Source: CAVPUA01 sp963828015
GTDB lineage: Bacteria > Actinomycetota > Actinomycetes > Mycobacteriales > Jatrophihabitantaceae
Assembly (NCBI GenBank): GCA_963828015.1
Contig: CAWHCD010000004.1
Location: forward strand, 620,001-684,000
DNA: 64,000 bases
Direction: 5' to 3'
The notes beneath the pieces are model-generated. The model was not told the origin of the DNA, ran no database searches, and saw only the letters and a program-made list of their open reading frames with translations. How positions within the stretch are numbered: the stretch's first letter is position 1; each line of letters begins with the position of its first letter. Made by a program: the position numbers and the translations under genes. Shown piece by piece: positions 40,460 to 49,640 of the stretch.

Positions 40460-41134
40460 TCAGCTGGCGGCGGTGAATCCGCTGTTGAGCGGTTCGGGCC
40501 AATCGCCGGTGACGATGAAGACGACCCGGCGGGCCACGGCAACGGCGTGGTCGGCGTAGCGCTCGTAGTAACGCCCGAGCAGGGTCATGTCGATGGCCGC
40601 CTCGGTGCCGTGCGTCCAGTTGGGCGAGAGCAGCAGGGTGAACAGCTTGCGGTGGAGGGCGTCCATCGAGTCGTCCTCGGCCTCAATGGCCTGCGCGAGC
40701 TCGACGTCGCGACCGTTCAGCACGTCGGCGACCTTGGTGACCAGGGACTGCGCGACCGACCCCATCTGCTCGATGACATCGCGGATGTCGTCCGGGACGG
40801 CGACCTCGGGGTAGCGCAGCCGGGTGACCTTCGCGATGTGCAGGGCCAGATCGCCCATCCGCTCCAGATCGGTCAGCATGTGGATCGAGGTGATGAGCAC
40901 CCGAAGATCGGTGGCGACCGGCTGTTGGCGAGCAATCTGCTGGAAGCAGCGCAGCTCGGTCTGGGCCCGCAGCGCGTCGATCTCCGGGTCGCCCGAGATG
41001 ACCGCTTCGGCGACGGCGAGGTCGGCGTTGAGCAGCGCCTCGGTGGCGCGTTGCATCGCAACGCCCACCAGGTTGGCCATGTGGACCAACGTGGTGCCGA
41101 TCTCATCGAGCTCGTCGTGATAAATCTGGCGCAT
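40460..41134 (-). CDS. phoU: Phosphate transport system regulatory protein PhoU
   Basis: 224 residues, two three-helix repeats: MRQIYHDELDEIGTTLVHMANLVGVAMQRAT, VISGDPEIDALRAQTELRCFQQIARQQPVATDLRVLITSIHMLTDLERMGDLALHIAKV, and the parallel C-terminal ERYADHAVAVARRVVFIVTG. The E-MGD-A and ER-ADHA motifs bind metal clusters. It damps SenX3/RegX3 signalling when phosphate is sufficient. Divergent from senX3, 150 bp between starts. Confidence 0.95.
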   Translation of the reverse strand: MRQIYHDELDEIGTTLVHMANLVGVAMQRATEALLNADLAVAEAVISGDPEIDALRAQTELRCFQQIARQQPVATDLRVLITSIHMLTDLERMGDLALHIAKVTRLRYPEVAVPDDIRDVIEQMGSVAQSLVTKVADVLNGRDVELAQAIEAEDDSMDALHRKLFTLLLSPNWTHGTEAAIDMTLLGRYYERYADHAVAVARRVVFIVTGDWPEPLNSGFTAAS

Positions 41135-41198
41135 GTAAGGACCCTTCGAAGCTGTATACCCAGCCTAGTTGTTTGGGTGCCCTGGACATATCGCCGCA

Positions 41199-41226
41199 GT
41201 GAACCGACCCGATACGGCAGATGAAC
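41199..41226 (+). promoter_or_regulatory. Possible Pho-box half-sites between phoU and senX3
   Basis: GTGAAC (41199-41204) and ATGAAC (41221-41226) are in the same orientation and 22 bp apart, two turns of 11 bp, the spacing used by PhoP/RegX3 direct repeats. Degenerate, so only a candidate. Confidence 0.25.
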
Positions 41227-41285
41227 AGCGAACGCCGACGGCTGGGCGGAAACGGCCTGGGGCTGCGCGACCGTAGGCTTCTAGG

Positions 41286-42446
41286 GTGCTCGCCGTCGTG
41301 TTAGCCGCTGTCGCCGGACTGGTGGTCGGCGTCGCAGTCAGCTATGCCTGGGCGCGGCGCATACGGCGCGGGCCGACGGAGGTGGAAAGCGATCAGCCGA
41401 CGGAATCGAGCCAGCACCTCGCCTCGGCCGTGCTCGCGGTGCTGAGCACGGGCGTCGTCGTCGTCGATCGGGAGGAACGAGCGATCCTGGCCAACCCGGC
41501 CGCCCGGTCGATGGGCCTGCTCAGCGCCGACCGACTGGCTGTGCCCGAACTCAACGACATGGTCCGCAAGGCCATCGTCAACGAGGTCGAGATCGACGGG
41601 GCGAGTGAACTGCCGCTGAGTGGACTGGGTCGTGAACCGGTCGCGGTCAGTCTCTCGGCCGTGCCGCTGTTCGAGGGGGATGCCGTGGCCGGCGTGGCCC
41701 TGGTCGTGGCCGACGTCACCGAGCAACGTCGGCTGGAGGCCGTTCGGCGCGATTTCGTCGCCAACGTCTCCCATGAGCTCAAGACCCCGGTCGGGGCGCT
41801 GACCCTGCTGGCCGAGGCGATCAACGAGGCCGCCGACGATCCCGATGCCGTGCAGCACTTCGCTTTGCGAATGCAGCACGAGGGGACCCGGTTGGGGCGG
41901 CTGATCCGCGAACTCATCGACCTGTCGAGGCTGCAGGGCGCCGAGCCCCTCCCCGGTGACGAACTCGTCAAGATCGCTCCGATGCTCAACGAGGCGGCCG
42001 ACCGCACTCGGTTGGTGGCCGACAACGCTGGGATCGACGTACGCGTGAGCTCGGCCGGCGACCTGCTCGTGCGGGGGAGTGAAAGCCAGCTGACGACCGC
42101 GGTGGCCAACCTGGTCGACAACGCGGTCGCCTACAGCCAGCCCGGAACCAAGGTGTCGGTCTCGGCCCGCGCGGTCGGCGATTTCGTCGAGATCGCGGTC
42201 AGCGATCAGGGGGTAGGAATCGCCGAGGCCGATCAGGCCCGGGTCTTCGAGCGCTTCTACCGCGTCGACCAAGCCCGCTCACGGGCGACCGGCGGGACCG
42301 GACTGGGCCTGGCCATCGTGAAGCACGTGAGCACCAACCACGGTGGAACGGTGTCACTGTGGAGCGCAGAGGGTGCCGGATCTACGTTCACGATCCGGCT
42401 ACCTCGCGTTCATTCCGCTGCGACATCGTCCGCAGAGTTGGCTTGA
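41286..42446 (+). CDS. senX3: Sensor histidine kinase SenX3-like
   Basis: 386 residues starting at GTG 41286. One N-terminal membrane helix (2-22), a PAS-like region (LSTGVVVVDREERAILANPAARSMG), then the H-box FVANVSHELKTPVGALTLL with His163. The ATPase domain includes VANLVDNAVAYSQPGT, VSDQGVGIAEADQARVFERFYRVDQARSRATGGTGLGLAIVKHV. Single helix plus PAS is close to mycobacterial SenX3, though that has two helices; the absence of a sensory loop fits sensing through PhoU/Pst. Confidence 0.92.
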   Translation: MLAVVLAAVAGLVVGVAVSYAWARRIRRGPTEVESDQPTESSQHLASAVLAVLSTGVVVVDREERAILANPAARSMGLLSADRLAVPELNDMVRKAIVNEVEIDGASELPLSGLGREPVAVSLSAVPLFEGDAVAGVALVVADVTEQRRLEAVRRDFVANVSHELKTPVGALTLLAEAINEAADDPDAVQHFALRMQHEGTRLGRLIRELIDLSRLQGAEPLPGDELVKIAPMLNEAADRTRLVADNAGIDVRVSSAGDLLVRGSESQLTTAVANLVDNAVAYSQPGTKVSVSARAVGDFVEIAVSDQGVGIAEADQARVFERFYRVDQARSRATGGTGLGLAIVKHVSTNHGGTVSLWSAEGAGSTFTIRLPRVHSAATSSAELA

Positions 42447-42470
42447 TCTATTCGTGAAGGGACGCAGTTT

Positions 42471-43151
<681 letters not shown>

Positions 43152-43206
43152 TAGGTCCGGCGGCAGGTGAACGCTTGGCGTCGAACGGGCAACTAGACTG
43201 CGCTGC

Positions 43207-44058
43207 GTGACCACGGCGGCGCCAGATTCGACCGCGCCCGGCGCACCGCAGCAGTCGCGCTGGCAGCGCATGGGTGTGGCCTGGGGCCCGCAGGCGTGGT
43301 GGGTCGAGATCCTCACGGTCCTGTTCGGCTATGGGCTGTACGAGATCGTGCAGGGAGCGGCGCCGGCCCATCGGACCCCGGCTTTCAACCACGCCGACCA
43401 GCTCATCCGCTTCGAGCGTTGGCTGCACATCAACGCCGAGGGCCCGGTCAATCACTTCGTCAACCGCTACGACTGGCTCGCCTCGACCACGGGCTACTAC
43501 TACGACAGCCTGCACTATCTGATCAGCCCGACCGTGCTGCTGTTCATCTGGTTCCGGCGCCACAATGCCTACGGACGCTGGCGCTCGGCCCTGGTCGCCT
43601 CCAGCGTCGCGTCGCTGCTGGTGTTCTGGCTCTGGGCGCTGGCCCCGCCTCGCATGGCGCAGCGCGGCATTATCGACACCCTCGTCACCCGCCACATCTA
43701 CGGCACGGTCGAGTCCGACAGTTCCAAGACTCTGGTCAACAACTTCGCCGCCATGCCGAGTCTGCACGTCGGGTGGGCGCTGTGGTGCGCGGCGGCGATC
43801 GTCTCGACGACGACGTGGCGATACCGACATCTGGCCTGGATCTATCCGGTTGCGACGACACTCGTCGTGCTCGGGACCGGCAACCACTACCTGCTGGATG
43901 CCGCCGGTGGGCTGATGGTGCTGGGTATCGGCATCGCGCTGACCGCGCCGGCGGCCACGTCCAAGGACCGCGAAGTGAGCAAGCCACCTTCACGCCGGAA
44001 ACGGAAGGCGGCCCAGCCGGCGACGACCACGGCCCCGACCGGGATCTCGGCCAAGTAG
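43207..44058 (+). CDS. PAP2-superfamily membrane phosphatase/transferase (inositolphosphotransferase type)
   Basis: 283 residues with about six membrane helices. PAP2_3-like motifs: FERWLHINAEGPVNHFVNRYDWLASTTGYYYDSLHYLISPTVLLF, MPSLHVGWALWC (catalytic His) and TGNHYLLDAAGG (second His). The family includes phosphatidylinositol-type head-group transferases as well as phosphatases. A Lys/Arg-rich tail (PPSRRKRKAAQP) follows the last helix. Its last 172 bp overlap the end of the UPF0104 gene on the other strand. Confidence 0.83.
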   Translation: MTTAAPDSTAPGAPQQSRWQRMGVAWGPQAWWVEILTVLFGYGLYEIVQGAAPAHRTPAFNHADQLIRFERWLHINAEGPVNHFVNRYDWLASTTGYYYDSLHYLISPTVLLFIWFRRHNAYGRWRSALVASSVASLLVFWLWALAPPRMAQRGIIDTLVTRHIYGTVESDSSKTLVNNFAAMPSLHVGWALWCAAAIVSTTTWRYRHLAWIYPVATTLVVLGTGNHYLLDAAGGLMVLGIGIALTAPAATSKDREVSKPPSRRKRKAAQPATTTAPTGISAK

Positions 44059-45005
44059 ACGAAGAGCCGGTAGAGCAGGACTCCGGCGGCGGCCGGCGCG
44101 GCCGGGAAGCCCAGCGCCACCAGCAGCGCGGTTGCGCCCACCTCGGCCACGCCGGTGCCGGCCGGAGTGACGACGGCCAGCGTCAGAGCGCGCTCGACCG
44201 CGAACGCGGCAAAGATGGCGCCGGGGTGGCCGTGGATGCCGGCGGTGTGCATGCACAGGGCGAACAGCGCCCACTGCAGCAACACGTAGCCACCCAAGCC
44301 GGCGGTGAGCATGCCCCAGCGCTGCCGGAAGATGTCACGAACCTCGCCCTGCATGGTCGAGACCGGGCCGGGTCCGGTGCCCGCGGGTGTGCCCCGCCGC
44401 CCCGGGCGCATCGCCTGCAGCCGGCGCAGGACGGCATCGACGCGCCGGGCCCAGCCGTGCGAGACCAGCGCCGCGACCACGATGGCGACGACCAGGCCGG
44501 TGGCGAGCGAGGCGAATACGGCGGCATGCCCGAGCCAGCGGGGCACTCCGGCCTGCCGGCTGACCAGCAGCCCGGCGACCACCGGGAGGATCAGCTTGGC
44601 CAGCAGGTTGATCAACTGCAGCACGGCCGCGGAGTTGGCGAAGCTGCGCAGCGACAGCCGCCAGGACCGGACCATGGCGACGTTGAGGCCGGTGCCCAGG
44701 ATGCCGCCGAAGGGCAGCACATTGGAGACGCTGCTGCCGCTGAGGTTCAGGGCCAGCGCCCGGCGATGGCTGAGCCCCGGCATGCTGGCGGTCATCGCGA
44801 ACGTGTAGCTGATGAGCCCGGCCAGCCACAACGCGACGATGGCCAGGATGGTGAGCGGGTGGATCTGGGTCAGGTTGGCGCGCACGTCGTGCCAGGTCGA
44901 GCCGGTCAACTTGGGCACGTCGACCATGATCCAAACGGCTAACCCCAGGACGACCGTGGACGCGGTGATCTGCAGGGCCCGCTTCTGGTTGCGGGAAAGC
45001 CTCAT
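43887..45005 (-). CDS. UPF0104 / lysylphosphatidylglycerol synthase TM-region protein (flippase-like)
   Basis: 372 residues with about eight to nine membrane helices: LTILAIVALWLAGLISYTFAMTASMPGLSHRRALALNLSGSSVSNVLPFGGILGTGLNVAMVRSWRLS, then AAVLQLINLLAKLILPVVAGLL, and VTPAGTGVAEVGATALLVALGFP, matching the UPF0104 family (aglycosyl or lipid flippase-like domain of MprF). ATG 45005 overlaps the PIG-L stop by four bases. The context suggests moving a glycolipid across the membrane after the GT4 and deacetylase steps. The C-terminal 57 residues overlap the antiparallel PAP2 gene. Confidence 0.83.
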   Translation of the reverse strand: MRLSRNQKRALQITASTVVLGLAVWIMVDVPKLTGSTWHDVRANLTQIHPLTILAIVALWLAGLISYTFAMTASMPGLSHRRALALNLSGSSVSNVLPFGGILGTGLNVAMVRSWRLSLRSFANSAAVLQLINLLAKLILPVVAGLLVSRQAGVPRWLGHAAVFASLATGLVVAIVVAALVSHGWARRVDAVLRRLQAMRPGRRGTPAGTGPGPVSTMQGEVRDIFRQRWGMLTAGLGGYVLLQWALFALCMHTAGIHGHPGAIFAAFAVERALTLAVVTPAGTGVAEVGATALLVALGFPAAPAAAGVLLYRLFVYLAEIPVGAVVVAGWAAFRFRREGGLLTSRSLDVAAGAVSAMPIPSTISPPAASSR

Positions 45006-45818
45006 ACCGCCACCGCCGTCAGGCTGCGCAACGGATCGGTGGCCGGCGGCGTCGGCACCTGAGCACCGGACTGGACGAACCATTCGGTGCCGCAGACCAG
45101 CCGGAACAACGGCAGCGGCAGCTTGAGCAGGATCTTTGCGGTGCGCGGCCCGTCGCCGCCCACAGCCTGCGAGCGGTGCGCGGCGAGCGCGGCCTTCTTC
45201 TGACGTGAATAGGCGCGGACGTTGATCCGGTGGGTGATCTCCTCGCGCCCGGAATACCACTGCGATCCGGTGGCCGTCCCCTCGGGAACGCGACGCAGCC
45301 AGCCCAGCACGCGGACGAGTCGGTCGATGAGCGTGCGGTCCAGCGTGGCTTGCAGCACCATCGGCGTGCCGGCCAGTTCGGCGGCGTGGGCGCCGACGCG
45401 GTGGACCTGAACGTGATCGAGGTGGCCGTAGCCGCCGCGCACGTCGTAGGTCGTCAGCACGTCGGCCTGCTCGTCGCGCAAGATGTCGGCCAGCCGGCCC
45501 GCCGCGACGTCAATCCCCACCGTGGCGAAACTGCCCACAGCTGGTTCATATTCCGGCGAGGTCGACCAGCCCGAGTCGCCATAGCCGAGGCAGACGACGC
45601 GCGCGCAGCCGAGCTGGTCGGCGCTGGCCTGCAGCTCGGCCCGTCGTCGCTGGGCCAGTTCGGCGCCCTTGGCGGTGTCGGCCAGCCCCAGCTCGCCCGC
45701 GGTGGCCGTGACGAGTACGACGCGGTGGCCCTGTGCGGCGAGCATGGCCAGCGTGCCGCCGGTGTAGCAGGGCTTCGTCATCGGGGTGGGCGTGGAAGGA
45801 CACGATGCACTGGCTCAT
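45002..45818 (-). CDS. PIG-L family deacetylase (frameshifted near 45764)
   Basis: The first part, MSQCIVSFHAHPDDEALL, holds the zinc/catalytic AHPDD and runs in one frame to about 45764. Homology continues one base later with GGTLAMLAAQGHRVVLVTATAGELG, GYGHLDHVQVHRVGA (second metal motif), ending with LTAVAV at 45002. One extra base is implied. The restored length is about 271 residues. Such enzymes deacetylate GlcNAc conjugates (MshB, GPI biosynthesis). Overlaps both neighbours (ATGA), so the GT4-PIG-L-UPF0104 operon is tight. Confidence 0.82.
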
Positions 45819-46924
45819 GCGGGGCCGCCGGCCATCGAGCGGGCTCGCTCGTAGAGCGCGTCCACGGCCGCCATCGCCTCGGCCGCACCGATCGAGGGCG
45901 GGAAGGTCGCGGTGTTCTTGCGCAGTCGGATGAGTTCCTCCGGCTCGCCCAGCAGCAGCGTCAGGGCGTCGGCCATGCCGTCGTCGTCCTCGACCAGCAG
46001 GCCTTCGCTGCCATCGGCCACGAAGTCGACCAGCCCGTTGCCGCGAAAACCGACGATGGGCAGCCCGGCCGCGCGCGCCTCGAGGGCGGCGATGCCGAAG
46101 GATTCCTGCCGGGAGGACGCGACGAAGAAATCGCTGTCGTGCAGCAGCTCCCGGATCGCGGCCGGCGATCGGCTGCCGAGCAGGTGAACCCAGTCGCCCA
46201 GGTCGAGCTCCTCGATCTGCTTCTGCAGATCTTCGCGGCGCGCTCCGTCACCGACGATGCGCACCGACACGTCCAAGTCGCGCCCGACGCGCCCGCGGGC
46301 GACCACTAGCGCGTCCAGGAACTCGCGGACGTGTTTTCGCTTGACCAGGCGACCGACGAGCGCGATCCGGACGCGGCCCTCGGCCGGCATGCTGACCGGT
46401 TCCGCGGGCCGCCACCACTGCGTATCGACCAGGTTCGGCACGATCGACAGTTGGCCCAGGCGGGGCAGGGTTCGTTCGACGTGCTGGGCCGCGACCGAGC
46501 TGACCGCAGACCAGGCGGCGTTGGTCCGCCCGGTTCCGAACGGCCAGTTCGAGACCCGGGTCGCGGGCGCGACCTGCCACCACAGGGAATGGACGGTGAT
46601 GCCGACCGGGATGCCTTGGCGGCTGGCGGCGCGAGCAACGTATTCGGGCAGCGGCGAGACGATCGTGAAGTGGGCGTGCACCATGTCGGCGCCGCTCAGC
46701 GCGCTGTCGACCAGGGCGGCGTGTCGCCACGGAAAGGCGGCGGTGACCCAGCGCGGACCGCGTCCGCGCGCCACCGTCAGGTCGATCTCGGCGGGCTCCG
46801 GAACCGCGCAGATGACGCTCACGTCGTGTCCGGCCGCGATCTGCCGGGCGGCCAGCGTCTCGACCTGGCGTTCGATGCCACCGACGCGGGGGGCGAAGTT
46901 GTCGGTGACGTGCACGATCTTCAC
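45815..46924 (-). CDS. Family 4 glycosyltransferase
   Basis: 369 residues. GT-B fold: VHVTDNFAPRVGGIERQVETLAARQIAAGHDVSVICAV at the N-terminus, MVHAHFTIVSPLPEYVARAASRQGIPVGITVHSLWW, then a sugar-nucleotide binding half with RIALVGRLVKRKHVREFLDAL, RIVGDGARREDLQKQIEEL, and the EX7E motif in RQESFGIAALEARAAGLPIVGFRGNGLVDFV. GTG 46924 is preferred over GTG 46933 because the purine-rich run directly abuts the latter. First gene of the operon with PIG-L and UPF0104. Confidence 0.9.
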   Translation of the reverse strand: MKIVHVTDNFAPRVGGIERQVETLAARQIAAGHDVSVICAVPEPAEIDLTVARGRGPRWVTAAFPWRHAALVDSALSGADMVHAHFTIVSPLPEYVARAASRQGIPVGITVHSLWWQVAPATRVSNWPFGTGRTNAAWSAVSSVAAQHVERTLPRLGQLSIVPNLVDTQWWRPAEPVSMPAEGRVRIALVGRLVKRKHVREFLDALVVARGRVGRDLDVSVRIVGDGARREDLQKQIEELDLGDWVHLLGSRSPAAIRELLHDSDFFVASSRQESFGIAALEARAAGLPIVGFRGNGLVDFVADGSEGLLVEDDDGMADALTLLLGEPEELIRLRKNTATFPPSIGAAEAMAAVDALYERARSMAGGPA

Positions 46925-47054
46925 CGTCCGCACCCCCTCATGGCCACCCGTTGATGCTGCCACAGCAGAGGCTTAATTAGCGTGTCGTTAACCTGGCATT
47001 TCGGCGACGCTCTCAGGCGATCGACCGCAGTTCATCGACTCGGAGACGTCTGGC

Positions 47055-47804
47055 ATGCGCATTCTGCTGCCGCCCAGCGAGGCGAAGCGCTCCGGTGGCG
47101 ACGCTCCAGCGGTCCAGTTCGGGGCTGACCGGCTCGGCGCCGCAAGGGCTCGGGCCGCCCGCACGCTCAGCCGGGTGGCCGTCCAGCGCAACGCGGCGAC
47201 CGTCTTGGCGCTGCCGGCCCGCTCGGCCGCCAAGGAGCTGGCCGCCAACCGGACGGTGGGCGAATCGCCGACGATGCCCGCCCTGGACCGTTACGCCGGG
47301 ATCGTCTACGAGGGGCTGGATGCCGAATCCCTGTCCCGGGCCGCCCGGACTCGGGCCGAAGAGTCGATCCTGGTCTTCTCCGGGCTGTGGGGAGTCGTGC
47401 GGGGCGGGGAGTTGATCCCGGACTACCGCCTGGCCGCGGCGACCAGCCTGCCGCGTCTCGGCGTGATGGCCAGCTATTGGCGTCCGGTGCTCGAACAGGT
47501 GCTGCCCGAGCTGCTGGGCGACGGCCTGGTCGTAGATCTGCGCTCCAGTGACTACGCCGCCATGTGGCGTCCCGGTCCGCCGCTGCGGGAGCGGGTGGTG
47601 GCGGTGCGGGTGCTCAGTGCCCGGCCCGGACTCCCCCCGGCCGTCATCAGTTACCCCAGCAAGCTCGGCAAGGGCCGGCTGGCGCGCGCCCTGCTCGGTC
47701 GCCGAACGGCGCCCGCTCGCGCGGCCCACGTGATCGACGCCTGGCTGACTGTGGGCGGTACGTCCGGGATGGTTACGGCGGCCGGCATCGACCTGATCAT
47801 CTAG
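47055..47804 (+). CDS. yaaA: YaaA/DUF328 peroxide stress protein
   Basis: 249 residues with the family hallmarks: MRILLPPSEAKRSGGDAPA at the N-terminus, PALDRYAGIVYEGLDAESLSRAAR, FSGLWGVVRGGELIPDYRLAAATSLP, and WRPVLEQVLPELLGDGLVVDLRSSDYAAMW. E. coli YaaA limits free iron and DNA damage during peroxide stress, and the family may act on DNA. An 18-bp tandem duplication begins at the last codons and overlaps the stop. Confidence 0.9.
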   Translation: MRILLPPSEAKRSGGDAPAVQFGADRLGAARARAARTLSRVAVQRNAATVLALPARSAAKELAANRTVGESPTMPALDRYAGIVYEGLDAESLSRAARTRAEESILVFSGLWGVVRGGELIPDYRLAAATSLPRLGVMASYWRPVLEQVLPELLGDGLVVDLRSSDYAAMWRPGPPLRERVVAVRVLSARPGLPPAVISYPSKLGKGRLARALLGRRTAPARAAHVIDAWLTVGGTSGMVTAAGIDLII

Positions 47805-47832
47805 GCCGGGCTCGTCATCTAGGCCGGGCTCG
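47797..47832 (+). repeat. 18-bp perfect tandem duplication at the yaaA stop
   Basis: TCATCTAGGCCGGGCTCG occurs at 47797-47814 and again immediately at 47815-47832. The first copy contains the last codons and TAG of yaaA, so the second repeats the stop in a non-coding context. Confidence 0.9.
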
Positions 47833-47864
47833 CGCGCCGCGGGGGCGGCAGTGTTAGCTAGGGC

Positions 47865-48314
47865 ATGCCTCTGAGTGGTGAATACGAACCCAGCTCGTCG
47901 GCCTGGATCGCTGAGCAGGTCGAGGACTACGAGCGGACCGATGGGGCCGGCGACTCCGCCCGGTTGAACGGCGTGCCCGTGGTTCTGCTGACGACCCGGG
48001 GGGCCAAGTCCGGCAAGCTGCGCAAGAGCCCGCTGATGCGCGTCGAGCACGACGGCGAGTACGCGATCGTCGCCTCCATGGGCGGGGCGCCCAAGAACCC
48101 GGTCTGGTACTACAACGTAGTCGCCAACCCCGAGGTCGAGCTGCAGGACGGCGCGATCAAGTCCGACCGGGTCGCTCGGGAGGTGCTGGGCGAGGAGAAG
48201 GCGCTCTGGTGGGAGCGGGCCGTTGCGGTCTGGCCCGACTACGCCAACTACCAGGCCAAGACCGACCGGCAGATCCCGGTCTTCGTGCTGACCAAGACCG
48301 CCACGCTGCTGTAG
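47865..48314 (+). CDS. Deazaflavin (F420)-dependent nitroreductase family protein, Ddn-like
   Basis: 149 residues. The split-barrel pattern of Ddn/DDN-type enzymes is clear: WIAEQVEDYERTDG, LNGVPVVLLTTRGAKSGKLRKSPLMRVEHDGEYAIVASMGGAPKNPVWYYNVVANPEVELQDG, and WWERAVAVWPDYANYQAKTDRQIPVFVL. The RG-KSG-LRK stretch binds F420. Likely quinone or nitro-compound reductase, substrate unknown. Together with 4445-4867 it indicates F420 metabolism in this organism. Confidence 0.9.
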   Translation: MPLSGEYEPSSSAWIAEQVEDYERTDGAGDSARLNGVPVVLLTTRGAKSGKLRKSPLMRVEHDGEYAIVASMGGAPKNPVWYYNVVANPEVELQDGAIKSDRVAREVLGEEKALWWERAVAVWPDYANYQAKTDRQIPVFVLTKTATLL

Positions 48315-48692
48315 CTAGTTCTTGTAGCGGAAGCCGTCCAAGAATCGCCGGAACACCCCGCCGGCCGGTGGTAGCGGCGCCGCGGGCGGGGGCGCGCTCG
48401 AGCGCTGGACGGCGATCGGCGCGTCGTAGTCGGTGCGGGCGATCGCATCGATGGTCTGCTCGGTGTCGAAGGCGTCCGATCCCTCGATGACCGGAACGAA
48501 ACCGACCAGGTCGCCGTCGCGCAGCACCTCGGCCTCCAGTCCGGCCGTGCCGTCGGCGTCCCACAGCGCCTCGCGACCATCACCGAGGGTGATACGCACC
48601 CCGAAGCGGTACACGCCGGGTTTGGCCACCGCGGCGTCTATGCCCCGTGCGCGCAGTGCGTCCACGACGTGCCGGGCCCGGTCCTCATCCAT
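48315..48692 (-). CDS. Hypothetical protein, 125 aa
   Basis: Not recognised. Soluble, beta-rich: DRARHVVDALRARGIDAAVAKPGVYRFGVRITLGDGREALWDADGTAGLEAEVLRDGDLVGFVPVIEGSDAFD, then DYDAPIAVQRSS, a Pro/Ala-rich linker and a short C-terminal FRRFLDGFRYKN. ATG 48692 is preferred to GTG 48701. It is antiparallel to both neighbours: stops of this gene and the Ddn-like gene abut. Confidence 0.6.
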   Translation of the reverse strand: MDEDRARHVVDALRARGIDAAVAKPGVYRFGVRITLGDGREALWDADGTAGLEAEVLRDGDLVGFVPVIEGSDAFDTEQTIDAIARTDYDAPIAVQRSSAPPPAAPLPPAGGVFRRFLDGFRYKN

Positions 48693-48730
48693 GCCTGACA
48701 CCGTAGTAGGAGTCCTGACACAATCGCCTC

Positions 48731-49579
48731 ATGGCTATCGCCGAACAGCTCACCGGCCAGGTAACCCACCACGGCGAAGGCGCGATCTGGGACGCGGCAA
48801 GCGGCGTCCTGCACTTCGTCGACCTGACCGGCGGCGATCTGCTCAGCCGCACCGACGACGGTGTCATCACCCGCCAGCACGTCGGGACCATCGCCGCGGC
48901 CTGGCGCCCGCGTACCCGTGGCGGAGGCGTGCTCGGGGTCGAGCGGGGCTTCGCGCTGCTGGACGAGGACCACAACCTGCAGACGCTGCCCGAGGTCTGG
49001 AGTGATCCGCGCATCCGGATGAACGACGGCAGCTGTGACCCGCAGGGACGGTTCTACTGCGGCACGATGGCCTACGACGAAACGCCCGGCGCCGGCACGG
49101 TCTACCGGCTCGACCCGGACGGCTCGGTGACCAGTGTGCTCAGCGGCGTCACGATCTCCAACGGCATGATCTGGTCGCTTGACGGTGAGTCGGTCTACTA
49201 CATCGACACGCCCACTCATCAGGTCGTCCAGTTCGACTTCGACGCCGGTGCGGGGACGTTGCACGATCCGCGCCCGGTGATCGAGGTGCCCGACGCCGGC
49301 CCCGACGGCATGACCATCGACGCCGAGGGCCAGCTGTGGGTCGCCCAGTGGGGTGGCAGTGCGGTGCACTGCTACAGCGCGAGCGGCGAGTTGCTCGAGG
49401 TGGTCGAGGTGGCGGCCACCCAGGTCAGCTGTTGCGGGTTCGGCGGACCGGACCTGGACACGCTCTACATCACGACGTCTCGGCAGGGCCTGGCCGATGG
49501 CGAACAGCCCGGGGCAGGCGCGTTGTTCGCCATCCAGCCCGGTGTCCGTGGCGTGGCTGTGCTGCCCTACGGCGGTTGA
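48731..49579 (+). CDS. SMP-30/gluconolactonase family protein
   Basis: 282 residues, six-bladed beta-propeller. HHGEGAIWDAASGVLHFVDLTGGDLLSR supplies the first metal-binding Glu, RMNDGSCDPQGRFYCGTMAYD the Asn/Asp ligands, and ISNGMIWSLDGESVYYIDTPTHQVVQFDFD and PDGMTIDAEGQLWVAQWGGSAVHCYS the remaining Asn/Asp ligands. Such enzymes hydrolyse sugar lactones. No signal peptide, so cytosolic. No sugar pathway gene is adjacent. Confidence 0.9.
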   Translation: MAIAEQLTGQVTHHGEGAIWDAASGVLHFVDLTGGDLLSRTDDGVITRQHVGTIAAAWRPRTRGGGVLGVERGFALLDEDHNLQTLPEVWSDPRIRMNDGSCDPQGRFYCGTMAYDETPGAGTVYRLDPDGSVTSVLSGVTISNGMIWSLDGESVYYIDTPTHQVVQFDFDAGAGTLHDPRPVIEVPDAGPDGMTIDAEGQLWVAQWGGSAVHCYSASGELLEVVEVAATQVSCCGFGGPDLDTLYITTSRQGLADGEQPGAGALFAIQPGVRGVAVLPYGG

Positions 49580-49640
49580 GTAACCCGCTGTTTACCTGCA
49601 GGTCTTGCCACTGACCCCGATCAACGCCAAAGTTTCCGCC

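Noticed and set aside
43296..44942. Open frame of 548 codons on the plus strand across the PAP2 and UPF0104 genes
   Set aside because: Product is rich in Gln, Gly, Arg and His with no recognisable domain; both real genes have clear family motifs.
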